Assembly (NCBI GenBank): GCA_013203755.1
Contig: JABMPI010000396.1
Coordinates: 1 to 17,428, forward strand
DNA from: Bacteroidota bacterium
GTDB taxonomy: Bacteria; Bacteroidota; Bacteroidia; Bacteroidales; Prolixibacteraceae
Reading direction: 5' to 3'
Length of the DNA: 17,428 nucleotides
Shown here: positions 7,673-16,397 of the stretch, in pieces
Numbering within the stretch: the stretch's first letter is position 1
Layout: each line of letters starts with the position of its first letter
Notes under the pieces: generated by a model
What the model was told of the DNA's origin: nothing
What the model saw: only the letters and a program-made list of their open reading frames with translations
Database searches by the model: none
Made by a program: the position numbers and the translations under genes

Positions 7673-9031
7673 ATGAAGTTTGAAATTACAAAAGAAAGTA
7701 TTGAACTTTTAAGAGAACTCGTTGATAATAAAAAAACCAAGGAGGTCACGGAAATAATGATGGATCTCCATCCGGCAGATATTGCCGAAGCGATGGACGA
7801 CCTTACTGTTGAAGAAGCTAAATTTATCTATTTGCTTCTCGACGGCGAGAAAGCATCCGATGTTTTGATGGAAATCCCGGATAATGATCGGAAAAGGTTT
7901 TTGAGAGTTTTACCTCCTGAATTTATTGCAAGTAAATTTATCGAACACATGGATTCTGATGATGCAGCCGATGTGGTTGCAGAGTTAGACGAGGATGTTA
8001 AAAAGGAGGTTTTAAATGAAATTGAAGATGTTGAGCATTCTGGTGATATTGTTGATTTATTGGAGTACGACGAAGATTCTGCCGGGGGTATTATGGCCAA
8101 AGAGTTGGTTTTGGTTAACGAAAATTGGACCGTTGCAACGTGTTTAAAGGAAATTAGTATTCAGGCAGAAGAGGTAGATGAAATATATTATATTTATGTA
8201 GTAGACGATTCCCAGAAACTAAAGGGTGTACTTTCTTTGAAAAAGCTAATCTTGACCCCAACGAATACCAAAATATCAAACATTTACGATGCTGATGTTA
8301 TGAAGGTGAACACCGATGCACGTCAGGAGGAGGTTGCTGAACTTATGGATAAATATGACCTGGTAGCAATACCGGTTGTTGATGATATTGGCCGTTTAAA
8401 AGGGCGGATTACTTTTGATGATGTAATTGATATTATTCGTGAAGAGGCAGAAAAAGATTACCAAATGGTTTCGGGTATTACCGGCGATGTTGAACCGGGC
8501 GATAAAGTTTGGGAGATTTTGCGCGCACGGTTTCCATGGTTGTTAATCGGTTTATTAGGGGGAATTCTGGGTGCGGTGGTTTTAAGGTCTCACGAGGAAT
8601 CGCTAAAAGAGTTTACACAGTTGGCCTTTTTTATCCCACTAATTGCTGCGATGGCCGGAAATGTTGGGGTTCAGTCGTCGTCGATTGTGGTGCAAAGTAT
8701 TGCCAGTGGTGTTAAAGATGTAGAAACAACTTCCCGGAGATTGATAAAAGAGATTTTGGTGGCATTGTCAACGGCATCAATTTTTGCAGTTCTAATATTT
8801 TTCTACAATTATATTAAACAAGGAGAAATGGCTCTAACCTATACAGTTTCATTGTCTTTATTTATCGTTATTTTGTTTGCATCTTTTTTCGGAACTGTCA
8901 TTCCAATGGTATTAAATCGTTTTAAAATCGACCCGGCACTGGCAACCGGTCCTTTTATTACTACAATGAATGATATTCTTGGTTTAATAATTTATTTACT
9001 GATTGGCAATATGTTTTTTGGTTTGTTGTAA
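7673..9031 (+). CDS. mgtE: MgtE-type magnesium transporter
   Basis: The protein has 452 residues with the complete MgtE order. An acidic N-domain spans about 10-135 (HPADIAEAM, then LPPEFIASKFIEHMDSDDAADV). Two CBS domains lie at about 140-200 and 203-262, with ending motifs IYVVDDSQKLKGVLSL and AIPVVDDIGRLKGRITFDDV. The five-helix pore is at about 286-452, with PLIAAMAGNVGVQSSS (322-337) and DPALATGPFITTMNDILG (420-437). Asp434 corresponds by motif to the pore aspartate that binds Mg2+ in characterised MgtE. The protein is a homodimeric inner-membrane channel gated by Mg2+ bound between its cytosolic domains. It starts three bases after the rsmA stop, leaving no room for an upstream Mg2+ riboswitch. 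Its 3' end faces a convergent permease gene 13 bases away. Confidence 0.96.
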   Translation: MKFEITKESIELLRELVDNKKTKEVTEIMMDLHPADIAEAMDDLTVEEAKFIYLLLDGEKASDVLMEIPDNDRKRFLRVLPPEFIASKFIEHMDSDDAADVVAELDEDVKKEVLNEIEDVEHSGDIVDLLEYDEDSAGGIMAKELVLVNENWTVATCLKEISIQAEEVDEIYYIYVVDDSQKLKGVLSLKKLILTPTNTKISNIYDADVMKVNTDARQEEVAELMDKYDLVAIPVVDDIGRLKGRITFDDVIDIIREEAEKDYQMVSGITGDVEPGDKVWEILRARFPWLLIGLLGGILGAVVLRSHEESLKEFTQLAFFIPLIAAMAGNVGVQSSSIVVQSIASGVKDVETTSRRLIKEILVALSTASIFAVLIFFYNYIKQGEMALTYTVSLSLFIVILFASFFGTVIPMVLNRFKIDPALATGPFITTMNDILGLIIYLLIGNMFFGLL

Positions 9032-9044
9032 GGTTCAATAAAAA

Positions 9045-10298
9045 TCAAACCGAATTTATTGCTATAACAGGGTCTAATTTTGCTGCGGAGCGTGCTGGCA
9101 TAAAACCTGCAATAAATCCAATAACACTCGAAATCGTTAATCCTTTAATTATGTTTCCTGTGGTTAATACAATTTCGAATTCGCTTACATAAGAAACAAT
9201 TTGGGTTCCTGCAAAAATGAGGACTAATCCAAGTACTCCGCCAATTATAGAAAGAATAATTGCTTCGAAAATAAATTGAAGTAAGATGAAATATTTTTTA
9301 GCTCCCAGAGATTTCTGAATGCCGATAATTTTTGTTCGTTCTTTAACCGAAACAAACATAATGTTTGCAATTCCGAACCCGCCAACTAAGATTGAGAATC
9401 CTCCAATTATCCAACCTGCCAAATTAAAAACAACAAAAAATTGGTCGAATTGGCTGGCAACAATACTAACCTCATTCAATGCAAAATCATTTTCTTCCAT
9501 GGGTTTTAAACGCCGCAGAGTGCGCATAATTCCTTCAAGTTCTGCTTTAAATTTATCTGTATCGATGTTGGGTTTGGCCTTTACACAAATGGTTTGCCCT
9601 CTGTCTCGGTTTTTTACATCAAGCATATAAAACGATTTCATTGCAGAAATGTGGATATTTTTATCCATCGAATTTCCGAATGCATCTTGCCCTTTCTTTT
9701 CGTAAACCCCAATTACCAGAAATTTGTAACCTTGAATTTTAAGTGAGCGCCCAACCGGGTTTAATCCGGAAAAAAGTTGCTCCGCAATTTCGGCTCCAAT
9801 TACGGTTACAGGTGCACCCGATCGCATTTCTCTATCTGTAAAATACCTTCCTTTTTCAACTTTCAAATTCCAAACGTCAAGCAAACCATGCGAGGTTGCC
9901 ATAATCGTGACATTCTCCATGTTGTCGCTACCCGATTGTGCTGTACGCATAAATCCAAAAAGGAATGCTGTGTTTTCTACCGAACCGCTTCGTCGTAATA
10001 TTTCGTCAGCTTCATCTATTTCAGGAACCGGGCGGTTCATATATCTCCACCATGGATATTCTGTTTCTCCCTCGGGTGGTGCCCAAGGCATTTTTTGAAT
10101 GTAAACCATGTTGCTTCCCAATCCATTTAAACTTTCACGAATTCTTGATTCCAACGAATCAATTACAGTAAATACCGAAATGATGGCAAAAATACCGATA
10201 GTAATTCCGAGTAGCGAAAGAAACGTACGCAATTTATTCGCCCTCAAAGAGCCTGTGGCAAATGCAAAACTTTCGTAAATGAGCCTGAGTAAAAGCAT
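9045..10298 (-). CDS. MacB-type ABC transporter permease
   Basis: The protein has 417 residues. TM1 is at about 24-46 after the conserved LRANKLRTFLSLLGITIG. A MacB-like periplasmic domain follows at about 48-285. The FtsX domain has TM2 (about 290-316), the cytoplasmic segment KERTKIIGIQKSLGAKK (319-335), TM3 (about 338-366) and TM4 (about 383-404), and ends PARSAAKLDPVIAI. This is the architecture of MacB/YknZ-type mechanotransmission permeases, which move substrates across or out of the periplasm with an ATPase and often a TolC-type exit. No ATPase or membrane-fusion gene is adjacent. The Trp/Pro-rich stretch at about 71-91 (PWAPPEGE, then YPWWRYMNRPVP) looks like a family variation. Substrate is unknown. 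Start ATG 10298 directly precedes the usual N-terminus. Confidence 0.88.
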   Translation of the reverse strand: MLLLRLIYESFAFATGSLRANKLRTFLSLLGITIGIFAIISVFTVIDSLESRIRESLNGLGSNMVYIQKMPWAPPEGETEYPWWRYMNRPVPEIDEADEILRRSGSVENTAFLFGFMRTAQSGSDNMENVTIMATSHGLLDVWNLKVEKGRYFTDREMRSGAPVTVIGAEIAEQLFSGLNPVGRSLKIQGYKFLVIGVYEKKGQDAFGNSMDKNIHISAMKSFYMLDVKNRDRGQTICVKAKPNIDTDKFKAELEGIMRTLRRLKPMEENDFALNEVSIVASQFDQFFVVFNLAGWIIGGFSILVGGFGIANIMFVSVKERTKIIGIQKSLGAKKYFILLQFIFEAIILSIIGGVLGLVLIFAGTQIVSYVSEFEIVLTTGNIIKGLTISSVIGFIAGFMPARSAAKLDPVIAINSV

Positions 10299-10524
10299 GG
10301 TTATGGTCGCTAATTTTAAGTAAAAATAGTTTTTGTTTTGATAGAAATGGTATTTTTTTTAATTCAAGTTGAATGTTTAAATCCTACATCTCCAACTTGC
10401 TCTATTAGTGTCAATTAATCTTAATGATTACAAGCTCTATACTGAATTTGGAATTATTCTTAATAATTTCTGAAAGAATTTTTGAAAGCTCAATTTTTTA
10501 TAATAAAATCTACATTGATTTTTT

Positions 10525-10532
10525 TATCTTTG
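10525..10532 (+). promoter_or_regulatory. Bacteroidota -7 element upstream of purH
   Basis: TATCTTTG matches TAnnTTTG exactly and continues as TATCTTTGCA after a T-run, a very common form of Bacteroidota promoters. It lies 25 bases before the purH ATG. I see no good -33 TTG at the expected distance, only AT-rich sequence. The inverted repeat TTTGCA (10529-10534) with TGCAAA (10543-10548) overlaps the -7 element and the likely start site. It would drive purH and probably the mre genes downstream. Confidence 0.65.
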
Positions 10533-10557
10533 CATTTTTAACTGCAAAATCCAATAA

Positions 10558-12150
10558 ATGGCTGATAATAAAAAAATTAAGACTGCTTTGGTTTCAGTCT
10601 TTCACAAAGAAAATCTCGATATAATTATTCATAAACTTAAAGAGTTAGATGTTAAAATTTTAAGTACCGGAGGTACAAAAAGTTTTATTGAATCGTTGGG
10701 CGTTGAAGTTACTTCGGTTGAAAGTTTAACGGGTTATCCATCTATTTTGGGCGGTCGTGTAAAAACTTTACACCCAAAAGTGTTTGGTGGAATTTTATCA
10801 CGTCGCGATAATCAAGGAGATGTTAGCCAATTGACTGAATATGATATTCCTGAAATAGATTTGGTAATTGTAGATTTGTACCCGTTTGAAGACACTGTTG
10901 CTTCTGGCGCAGAAGAGCAGGATATTATTGAGAAAATTGATATTGGTGGGATTTCTTTAATTCGTGCAGCAGCGAAAAATTTTAAAGATGTGGTAATTGT
11001 TCCATCGCAAAACGAATATAAACCACTTCTTGAATTGCTGGAAGAAAAGAATGGTGAGACTTCCATGGCAGACAGAAAATGGTATGCCGGCCAAGCGTTT
11101 TCAGTTTCCTCGCATTACGATGCTGCTATTTTTAGTTATTTCAACGAAGGTGGCGATGAAGGAACCGACAGAATTAGCCTGAATAATGGTCAGGTTTTAC
11201 GTTACGGCGAGAACCCACACCAAAAAGCTACATTTTTCAAATTTAAAAATTCTCCAGAGGAAGTTTCTTTATCGGATGCACAAGTTTTGCAAGGTAAAGC
11301 ACTTTCGTATAACAATATGCTGGATGCCGATGCAGCTTGGAAATCAGCCAGCGATGCATATCATTCAGTAAATCATATCGAAGGTAAAGTTGCCGTTTCG
11401 GTTATAAAACACCTTAATCCTTGTGGATTAGCGGTAACCGGGAATATTATGCAGTCGTTGGAAATGGCATGGGCAGGTGATCCAATTAGTGCTTTTGGCG
11501 GAATTATCTGTTTCTCAGAAGGGGTTACAGAAGAGATTGCGCAATGGTTCAGCAAAAAATTTGTGGAAATTATTATTGCACCTTCTTATACCGATGAAGC
11601 TTTGGAAGTTTTCGGTAAAAAGAAAAATTTGAGGATACTTGCCATTCCTGTAAAAAATGAAATAACAAGTGAGAAATTATACCGTTCTATTAGCGGTGGA
11701 ATGCTGGTGCAAGACGAGGACGAAGGAATGGATGCGAAATTGGAAACAGTAACAAGCAAAGAGTTTGGTGCAACAAAAGAAAGTTTAGCCAAATTTGGAA
11801 TTACCGCTTGTAAACATTTAAAAAGTAATGCAATTGCAATAGTAACCGAGGGAGAAAATGGTTCGTTTTGGTTAACTGGCGCAGGAATGGGACAACCAAA
11901 CCGCTTAGATAGTTTGAGGTATTTAACTATGCCACGGTTTAAAATGAAAGAGGGAGTGGATATCGAAAATTCAGTACTTATTTCTGATGCATTTTTCCCT
12001 TTCCGCGATAGTATTGAAGCAGCCAACGAATATGGGGTTAAATACATTGTTGAACCAGGTGGAAGTATTCGCGATGAAGAGGTAATTGAAGCCTGCAACG
12101 AATTTGGAATTGCAATGGCATTTACCGGAAGAAGACATTTTAAACACTAG
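10558..12150 (+). CDS. purH: Bifunctional AICAR transformylase / IMP cyclohydrolase
   Basis: The protein has 530 residues. The N-terminal MGS-like IMP cyclohydrolase domain (about 5-150) contains ILSTGGTKSF (34-43), the GGRVKTLHPKVFGGIL motif (65-80) and IGGISLIRAAAKN (129-141). The AICAR transformylase domain (about 155-530) contains RYGENPHQ (215-222), KHLNPCG (284-290) with the catalytic Lys-His pair, SAFGG (311-315), KSNAIA (422-427) and GMGQPNRLDS (443-452), ending in GRRHFKH. It catalyses the last two steps of de novo IMP synthesis, AICAR + 10-formyl-THF to FAICAR, then IMP. The gene heads a same-strand run leading into mreB after 45 bases. That gap holds a T-run (12153-12161) without a stem before it, so read-through into mreB is plausible. 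Confidence 0.97.
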   Translation: MADNKKIKTALVSVFHKENLDIIIHKLKELDVKILSTGGTKSFIESLGVEVTSVESLTGYPSILGGRVKTLHPKVFGGILSRRDNQGDVSQLTEYDIPEIDLVIVDLYPFEDTVASGAEEQDIIEKIDIGGISLIRAAAKNFKDVVIVPSQNEYKPLLELLEEKNGETSMADRKWYAGQAFSVSSHYDAAIFSYFNEGGDEGTDRISLNNGQVLRYGENPHQKATFFKFKNSPEEVSLSDAQVLQGKALSYNNMLDADAAWKSASDAYHSVNHIEGKVAVSVIKHLNPCGLAVTGNIMQSLEMAWAGDPISAFGGIICFSEGVTEEIAQWFSKKFVEIIIAPSYTDEALEVFGKKKNLRILAIPVKNEITSEKLYRSISGGMLVQDEDEGMDAKLETVTSKEFGATKESLAKFGITACKHLKSNAIAIVTEGENGSFWLTGAGMGQPNRLDSLRYLTMPRFKMKEGVDIENSVLISDAFFPFRDSIEAANEYGVKYIVEPGGSIRDEEVIEACNEFGIAMAFTGRRHFKH

Positions 12151-12195
12151 GATTTTTTTTTGACGCTTTTAAATATAGATAAACAGTAAATTAAA

Positions 12196-13218
12196 ATGGG
12201 ATTATTTTCATTTTTAACGCAAGAGATTGCAATGGACTTGGGAACAGCCAACACAATTATTATTCATAACGATAAAATTGTGGTTGACGAACCGTCCATA
12301 GTTGCCATTGATGTAAAAACCGGGAAAATGGTGGCTATTGGCGAAAAGGCCAAGCAAATGCAGGGGAAAACGCATGCGAACTTAAAAACAATTCGGCCAT
12401 TGCGCGATGGTGTAATTGCCGATTTTAACGCTGCGGAACAGATGATTCGGGGATTGATTAAAATGATTAATCCGAAACCCAGAATGTTTTCTCCGGCACT
12501 GAAAATAGTAATTGCTATTCCATCGGGAAGTACCGAAGTTGAAATTCGTGCAGTACGCGATTCATCGGAACATGCGGGAGGGCGCGAGGTTTATATGATT
12601 TATGAACCTTTGGCAGCAGCCATTGGAATTGGACTTGATGTGGAAGCACCCGAAGGAAATATGGTTGTAGATATCGGAGGTGGTACTACCGAAATTGCAG
12701 TAATATCTTTAGGTGGGATAGTTACCAATAAATCTATCAGAATTGCGGGTGACGATTTAACTGCAGATATTATGGAATATATGCGTCACCAACACAATAT
12801 TAAAATTGGAGAACGTACAGCAGAAGAGATTAAAATTCATGTGGGTTCGGCATTGTCTCAACTAAAAGAACCACCGCAAGATTATGTTGTTCAGGGGCCA
12901 AACCAAATGACAGCCTTGCCAATTGAAGTTCCGGTTTCGTATCAGGAAATTGCACATTGTTTAGAGAAATCGATCTCAAAAATTGAAACTGCAGTATTAA
13001 GTGCTTTAGAACAAACTCCTCCAGAATTGTATGCCGATATTGTTGTTAAAGGAATTTGGCTTGCCGGTGGTGGTGCCTTGTTAAAAGGACTCGATAAACG
13101 GTTGTCGGATAAGATTGGTATTGCATTTCATATTGCAGAAGACCCGTTAAGAGCAGTTGTTCGTGGAACGGGTATTGCGCTTAAAAATGTAGATAATTTC
13201 TCTTTCTTGATTAGGTAA
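12196..13218 (+). CDS. mreB: Rod shape-determining actin-like protein MreB
   Basis: The protein has 340 residues, standard MreB length. It has the actin/Hsp70 nucleotide-binding motifs: phosphate 1 DLGTANT (14-20), the YEPLAAAIG segment with the putative catalytic Glu137, phosphate 2 DIGGGTTEIAV (159-169) and the adenosine motif LAGGGALLKGLD (289-300). The N-terminal MGLFSFLTQEIAMDLG supplies a short hydrophobic patch of the kind MreB uses to bind the membrane. It polymerises on the inner face of the cytoplasmic membrane and directs lateral wall synthesis. It lies between purH and mreC (22-base gap) and is probably in the same transcript as the four genes that follow. Confidence 0.98.
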   Translation: MGLFSFLTQEIAMDLGTANTIIIHNDKIVVDEPSIVAIDVKTGKMVAIGEKAKQMQGKTHANLKTIRPLRDGVIADFNAAEQMIRGLIKMINPKPRMFSPALKIVIAIPSGSTEVEIRAVRDSSEHAGGREVYMIYEPLAAAIGIGLDVEAPEGNMVVDIGGGTTEIAVISLGGIVTNKSIRIAGDDLTADIMEYMRHQHNIKIGERTAEEIKIHVGSALSQLKEPPQDYVVQGPNQMTALPIEVPVSYQEIAHCLEKSISKIETAVLSALEQTPPELYADIVVKGIWLAGGGALLKGLDKRLSDKIGIAFHIAEDPLRAVVRGTGIALKNVDNFSFLIR

Positions 13219-13240
13219 TAGTTAGAACTTTTTTAAAACA

Positions 13241-14086
13241 ATGAGAAGTCTTCTCAGGTATTTAATAAACAACTACGCTTTTCTGCTTTTTCTATTTTTA
13301 GAAGTAGTCTCGCTGGTGTTTGTTTTTAACTTTAATAAATATCAGAAAGTACAATACCTGAATTCATCAAATCGAATTACAGCATCGGTTTATAATTCGT
13401 TTAATTCGGTGATTAAATATTTCGAATTGGCAAAAGTGAATCGCAGTTTAGCAGAAGAGAATGCGAAACTAAAAACGTTTCTCCAATTGAATTCAGAGAT
13501 GGAGATTTCAACCGATTCATTGTTCTTAAATTTAAACGAAGCTGACACAGTTTTTCGGTACATTTCTGCGCAGATTATCAATAATTCGGTTAATAAAATC
13601 CATAATTATATAACCTTAAACAAAGGGCGAAAGCACGGTGTAAAACCCGACCAGGGGATTGTGTCGCCACTAGGAATTGTTGGTGTCATTACTAGTGTTT
13701 CTGAATCATACGCTTATGGTTTTTCTGTTTTGAATAGCCGGTGGGGACCATCTGGAAAATTGAAAAATAGCGATTTCTTTGTTCCAATTGAATGGGATGG
13801 TAGTAATTACCAAATGGCAAATTTGAAAGAAATACCTTTTCATGTTAAACTGGCTGAAGGTGATACAATAGTTACAAGCGGGTATTCCTCTTTTTATCCT
13901 GAAGGATTAATGATTGGAACTATTCACTCTTTTACTCAGCCCGAAGGTGAAAGTTTTTATAAAATCAGAATTAAGTTGGCTGTCGATTTTAAGTCCATTC
14001 GTTTTGTAAATATTATAGAGAATTTGAAAAAGGAGGAATTAATAGAATTGGAGAACTCAATTAGCGATGTGGCGACAAATAATTAA
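13241..14086 (+). CDS. mreC: Rod shape-determining protein MreC
   Basis: The protein has 281 residues. A short cytoplasmic N-terminus is followed by one TM helix (about 12-32), a probable coiled coil at about 55-85 (KYFELAKVNRSLAEENAKL) and a periplasmic beta domain at about 105-262. The beta domain carries family signatures: ITLNKGRKHGVKPDQGIVSPLG region (about 124-145), GIVGVITSVSESYA (145-158), SRWGPSGKL (166-174) and the GDTIVTSGYSSFYPEGLMIG region (207-226). MreC links MreB and MreD to PBP2 and activates the elongasome. Its last 20 bases overlap mreD in another frame, consistent with coupled translation. Sequence conservation in this family is low, but position and signatures agree. Confidence 0.95.
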   Translation: MRSLLRYLINNYAFLLFLFLEVVSLVFVFNFNKYQKVQYLNSSNRITASVYNSFNSVIKYFELAKVNRSLAEENAKLKTFLQLNSEMEISTDSLFLNLNEADTVFRYISAQIINNSVNKIHNYITLNKGRKHGVKPDQGIVSPLGIVGVITSVSESYAYGFSVLNSRWGPSGKLKNSDFFVPIEWDGSNYQMANLKEIPFHVKLAEGDTIVTSGYSSFYPEGLMIGTIHSFTQPEGESFYKIRIKLAVDFKSIRFVNIIENLKKEELIELENSISDVATNN

Positions 14087-14570
14087 ATATATATTAATGT
14101 TTACCGGCCTGGTATTAACCCAGGTTTTAATACTAAACCAAGTACAATTTAGTGGTTTTGTAAACCCTTACATTTATGTATTATTTGTTTTGTTGCTTCC
14201 TGTGAGTTCACCACGTTACATGGTTCTTTTGTTGGCTTTTTTATTGGGTATTACGGTAGATGTTTTTTCAAATAGTTTAGGTGTTCATTCTTTTGCAACG
14301 GTTTTTGTAGCTTATTTACGGCCAATTGTAATACGGGTAATCTCCAATCGCGAAGAAGATCGAAACGACTACCCTGGATTAGCACAAAACAAAATCCGAT
14401 GGTTTTTGAGCTATATTACCATTATGGTTGTCATTCATCATTTGGCTTTGTTTTATGTCGAAGTTTTTACGCTTGCTAATTTTTTCGAAACACTGGTTCG
14501 AGTTCTTTTAAGTTCTGTATTTTCAATAATTCTTATAGTTTTAAGTCAGTTTATAGTTTTCAGAGATTAA
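14067..14570 (+). CDS. mreD: Rod shape-determining membrane protein MreD
   Basis: The protein has 167 residues and is almost wholly hydrophobic, with about five to six TM segments. The most family-like stretch is GITVDVFSNSLGVHSFATVF (61-80), followed by AYLRP, the typical MreD 'G...D..S...G.......Y..RP' pattern. A charged cytoplasmic or periplasmic loop lies at about 94-110 (NREEDRNDYPGLAQNKIR). Start ATG 14067 lies 20 bases inside mreC. A later Met at residue 11 would cut off the first TM segment, so it is not preferred. MreD is part of the MreCD membrane complex that regulates PBP2-RodA. Confidence 0.92.
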   Translation: MWRQIIKYILMFTGLVLTQVLILNQVQFSGFVNPYIYVLFVLLLPVSSPRYMVLLLAFLLGITVDVFSNSLGVHSFATVFVAYLRPIVIRVISNREEDRNDYPGLAQNKIRWFLSYITIMVVIHHLALFYVEVFTLANFFETLVRVLLSSVFSIILIVLSQFIVFRD

Positions 14571-14581
14571 TTTTTTTTAGG

Positions 14582-16396
14582 GTGAATATTAATTCGAAAC
14601 GAAGTTTTTTAGTAATAGCTGTTTTTGCAGTTGTTGGTCTGATATTTATTATCAGTCTGTTTCGCTTGCAGGTACTCGACTCGGAATATAAACAGTTTGC
14701 CACAAATAATGTACTGCGCGAAGTAGTGCAGTATCCTGCGCGCGGTTTGGTTTACGACCGAAACGGAAAATTACTCGTTTACAATAAAACTGCATACGAT
14801 TTATTAATTACACCTCGTGAAGTCGGAAAATTTGACACAACACTATTTTGTAATTTATTGCAAATATCAAAAAGTGATTTGGAGGCTGGCATTCAAAAAA
14901 CAAAAAAATATTCGAGATACAAACCATCTACATTAATCAAACAAATTTCACCCGAAATGTTTGCTGTTTTGCAAGAGCAATTGTATAAATTCGAAGGGTT
15001 TCATACGCAATCGAGAACTTTGCGCGAATACTCAAGTACTGCGGCAGCGCATGCTTTAGGTTATGTTGGGGAAGTAACTGGAGCAGATCTTAAAAAAGAT
15101 GAATATTATAAATCGGGTGATTATATTGGTATTAGCGGAATTGAAAAAACTTACGAAAAGCAACTCCGTGGGGTTAAGGGAGTAAAAAAGAATTTAGTAG
15201 ATGTACACAATCGAATTCAAGGAAGTTACCGGAATGGAAGTGAGGATGTTCCTGCACAGATCGGTAAAAATATTACTTCAACACTCGATTTAGAATTGCA
15301 GCTTTATGCAGAACAGCTTTTTCGAAATAAAAAAGGAAGTGTTGTTGCAATTGAGCCTTCTACGGGTGAGGTTCTGGCCATGGTAAGTGCCCCAACTTAC
15401 GACCCGGGACTTTTGGTGGGAAGAGTACGAGGAGCTAATTATGCTGCTCTTTTATCCGACACATTGAAACCGTTATTTAATAGATCATTACAAGCGAAAT
15501 ATCCTCCGGGTTCTACTTTCAAACCAATAAATACATTAATTGGTTTGCAGGAGCAGGTTATTAACTTGAATACTCGCTTTGCATGCTACGGGAAGGGGTC
15601 TTCTCCAATTCGGTGTACGCACGACCATGTTTCTCCTGCTAATGTAGTAGATGCCATTCGAGAATCATGTAATCCGTTTTTGTGGAATACATTTCGGTCT
15701 ATTTTATACAATTATAAAACTTCTGCTGAAGGTTTTAATGTTTGGCGAAATTACGTTGAAAGCTTTGGAATAGGGAAAAATTTAAGTAGCGATTTTGCCA
15801 ATGGGTTAAAGGGAGATCTACCTCCAGAGTCTCTTTTTAACCGAATTTATGGGGAAGGGCATTGGAATGCGATGACCGTTCGTTCTCTGGCAATTGGACA
15901 GGGCGAATTAGGAGTTACTCCATTGCAGATGGCAAATTATGGAGCAGTTTTGGCTAATCGTGGATATTACTTTAGTCCACATATTATAAAAGGAATTGAA
16001 GATGATACTATTTCACAAAGCTTTAAAACAAGAGTTAATTCGTTGATAGATAAAACACATTTTGAACCCATAATTGAGGGTATGCAACAAGTGACGATGG
16101 GCAGCATGGCTGCATCAATAAAAATAGATAGTATTGATTTTTGCGGAAAAACAGGAACGGTTGAAAACCCACACGGTTCCGACCATTCTGTATTTGTGGC
16201 TTTTGCACCAAAAGAAAACCCGCAAATTGCAATTTTTGTTTATGTTGAGTATGGAGTTTGGGGATCGAGGTACGCGGCACCCATGGCAAGTTTAATGATG
16301 GAAAAGTATCTTACCAGATCAATTTCTAAAAGAAGAAAATATACTGAGAAAAGAATGATGGATGCTAATGTGTTAAACCCAAATCAACCAAAATAG
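14582..16396 (+). CDS. mrdA: Penicillin-binding protein 2, elongasome D,D-transpeptidase
   Basis: The protein has 604 residues, starting at a GTG; no ATG lies in frame between the mreD stop and the TM segment. One N-terminal TM helix (about 9-29) is followed by the pedestal/dimerisation domain (about 45-215, with PARGLVYDRNG and the EYSSTAAAHALGYVGEV region). The transpeptidase domain covers about 245-580: SxxK at Ser311-Thr-Phe-Lys314 (YPPGSTFKP), SxN at Ser362-Cys363-Asn364, and KTG at 523-525 (FCGKTGTVENPHG). It crosslinks peptidoglycan with RodA during cell elongation and is a beta-lactam target. Cys335, Cys345, His347, His349 and Cys363 lie between the first two catalytic motifs and could bind a metal. 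It follows mreD after 11 bases and precedes rodA by one base. Confidence 0.97.
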   Translation: MNINSKRSFLVIAVFAVVGLIFIISLFRLQVLDSEYKQFATNNVLREVVQYPARGLVYDRNGKLLVYNKTAYDLLITPREVGKFDTTLFCNLLQISKSDLEAGIQKTKKYSRYKPSTLIKQISPEMFAVLQEQLYKFEGFHTQSRTLREYSSTAAAHALGYVGEVTGADLKKDEYYKSGDYIGISGIEKTYEKQLRGVKGVKKNLVDVHNRIQGSYRNGSEDVPAQIGKNITSTLDLELQLYAEQLFRNKKGSVVAIEPSTGEVLAMVSAPTYDPGLLVGRVRGANYAALLSDTLKPLFNRSLQAKYPPGSTFKPINTLIGLQEQVINLNTRFACYGKGSSPIRCTHDHVSPANVVDAIRESCNPFLWNTFRSILYNYKTSAEGFNVWRNYVESFGIGKNLSSDFANGLKGDLPPESLFNRIYGEGHWNAMTVRSLAIGQGELGVTPLQMANYGAVLANRGYYFSPHIIKGIEDDTISQSFKTRVNSLIDKTHFEPIIEGMQQVTMGSMAASIKIDSIDFCGKTGTVENPHGSDHSVFVAFAPKENPQIAIFVYVEYGVWGSRYAAPMASLMMEKYLTRSISKRRKYTEKRMMDANVLNPNQPK

Positions 16397-16397
16397 T

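Noticed and set aside
9319..9630. Open frame of 103 codons on the forward strand inside the MacB-type permease gene
   Set aside because: It is antisense to a well-supported permease domain and its translation resembles no family I know. Shadow frame.
10299..10557. Possible purine or other riboswitch in the 259-bp region before purH
   Set aside because: The promoter element sits only 25 bases from the ATG, leaving too short a leader for a riboswitch. The rest is AT-rich without a recognisable aptamer core.
11586..12098. Open frame of 170 codons on the reverse strand inside purH
   Set aside because: It lies wholly antisense to a fully motif-bearing purH, its product is Ser-rich and low in recognisable structure, and it has no promoter or neighbour logic. 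It is a shadow of the real gene.
12151..12195. T-run at 12153-12161 as an intrinsic terminator between purH and mreB
   Set aside because: There is no GC stem before the T-run; the preceding bases cannot form a convincing hairpin.
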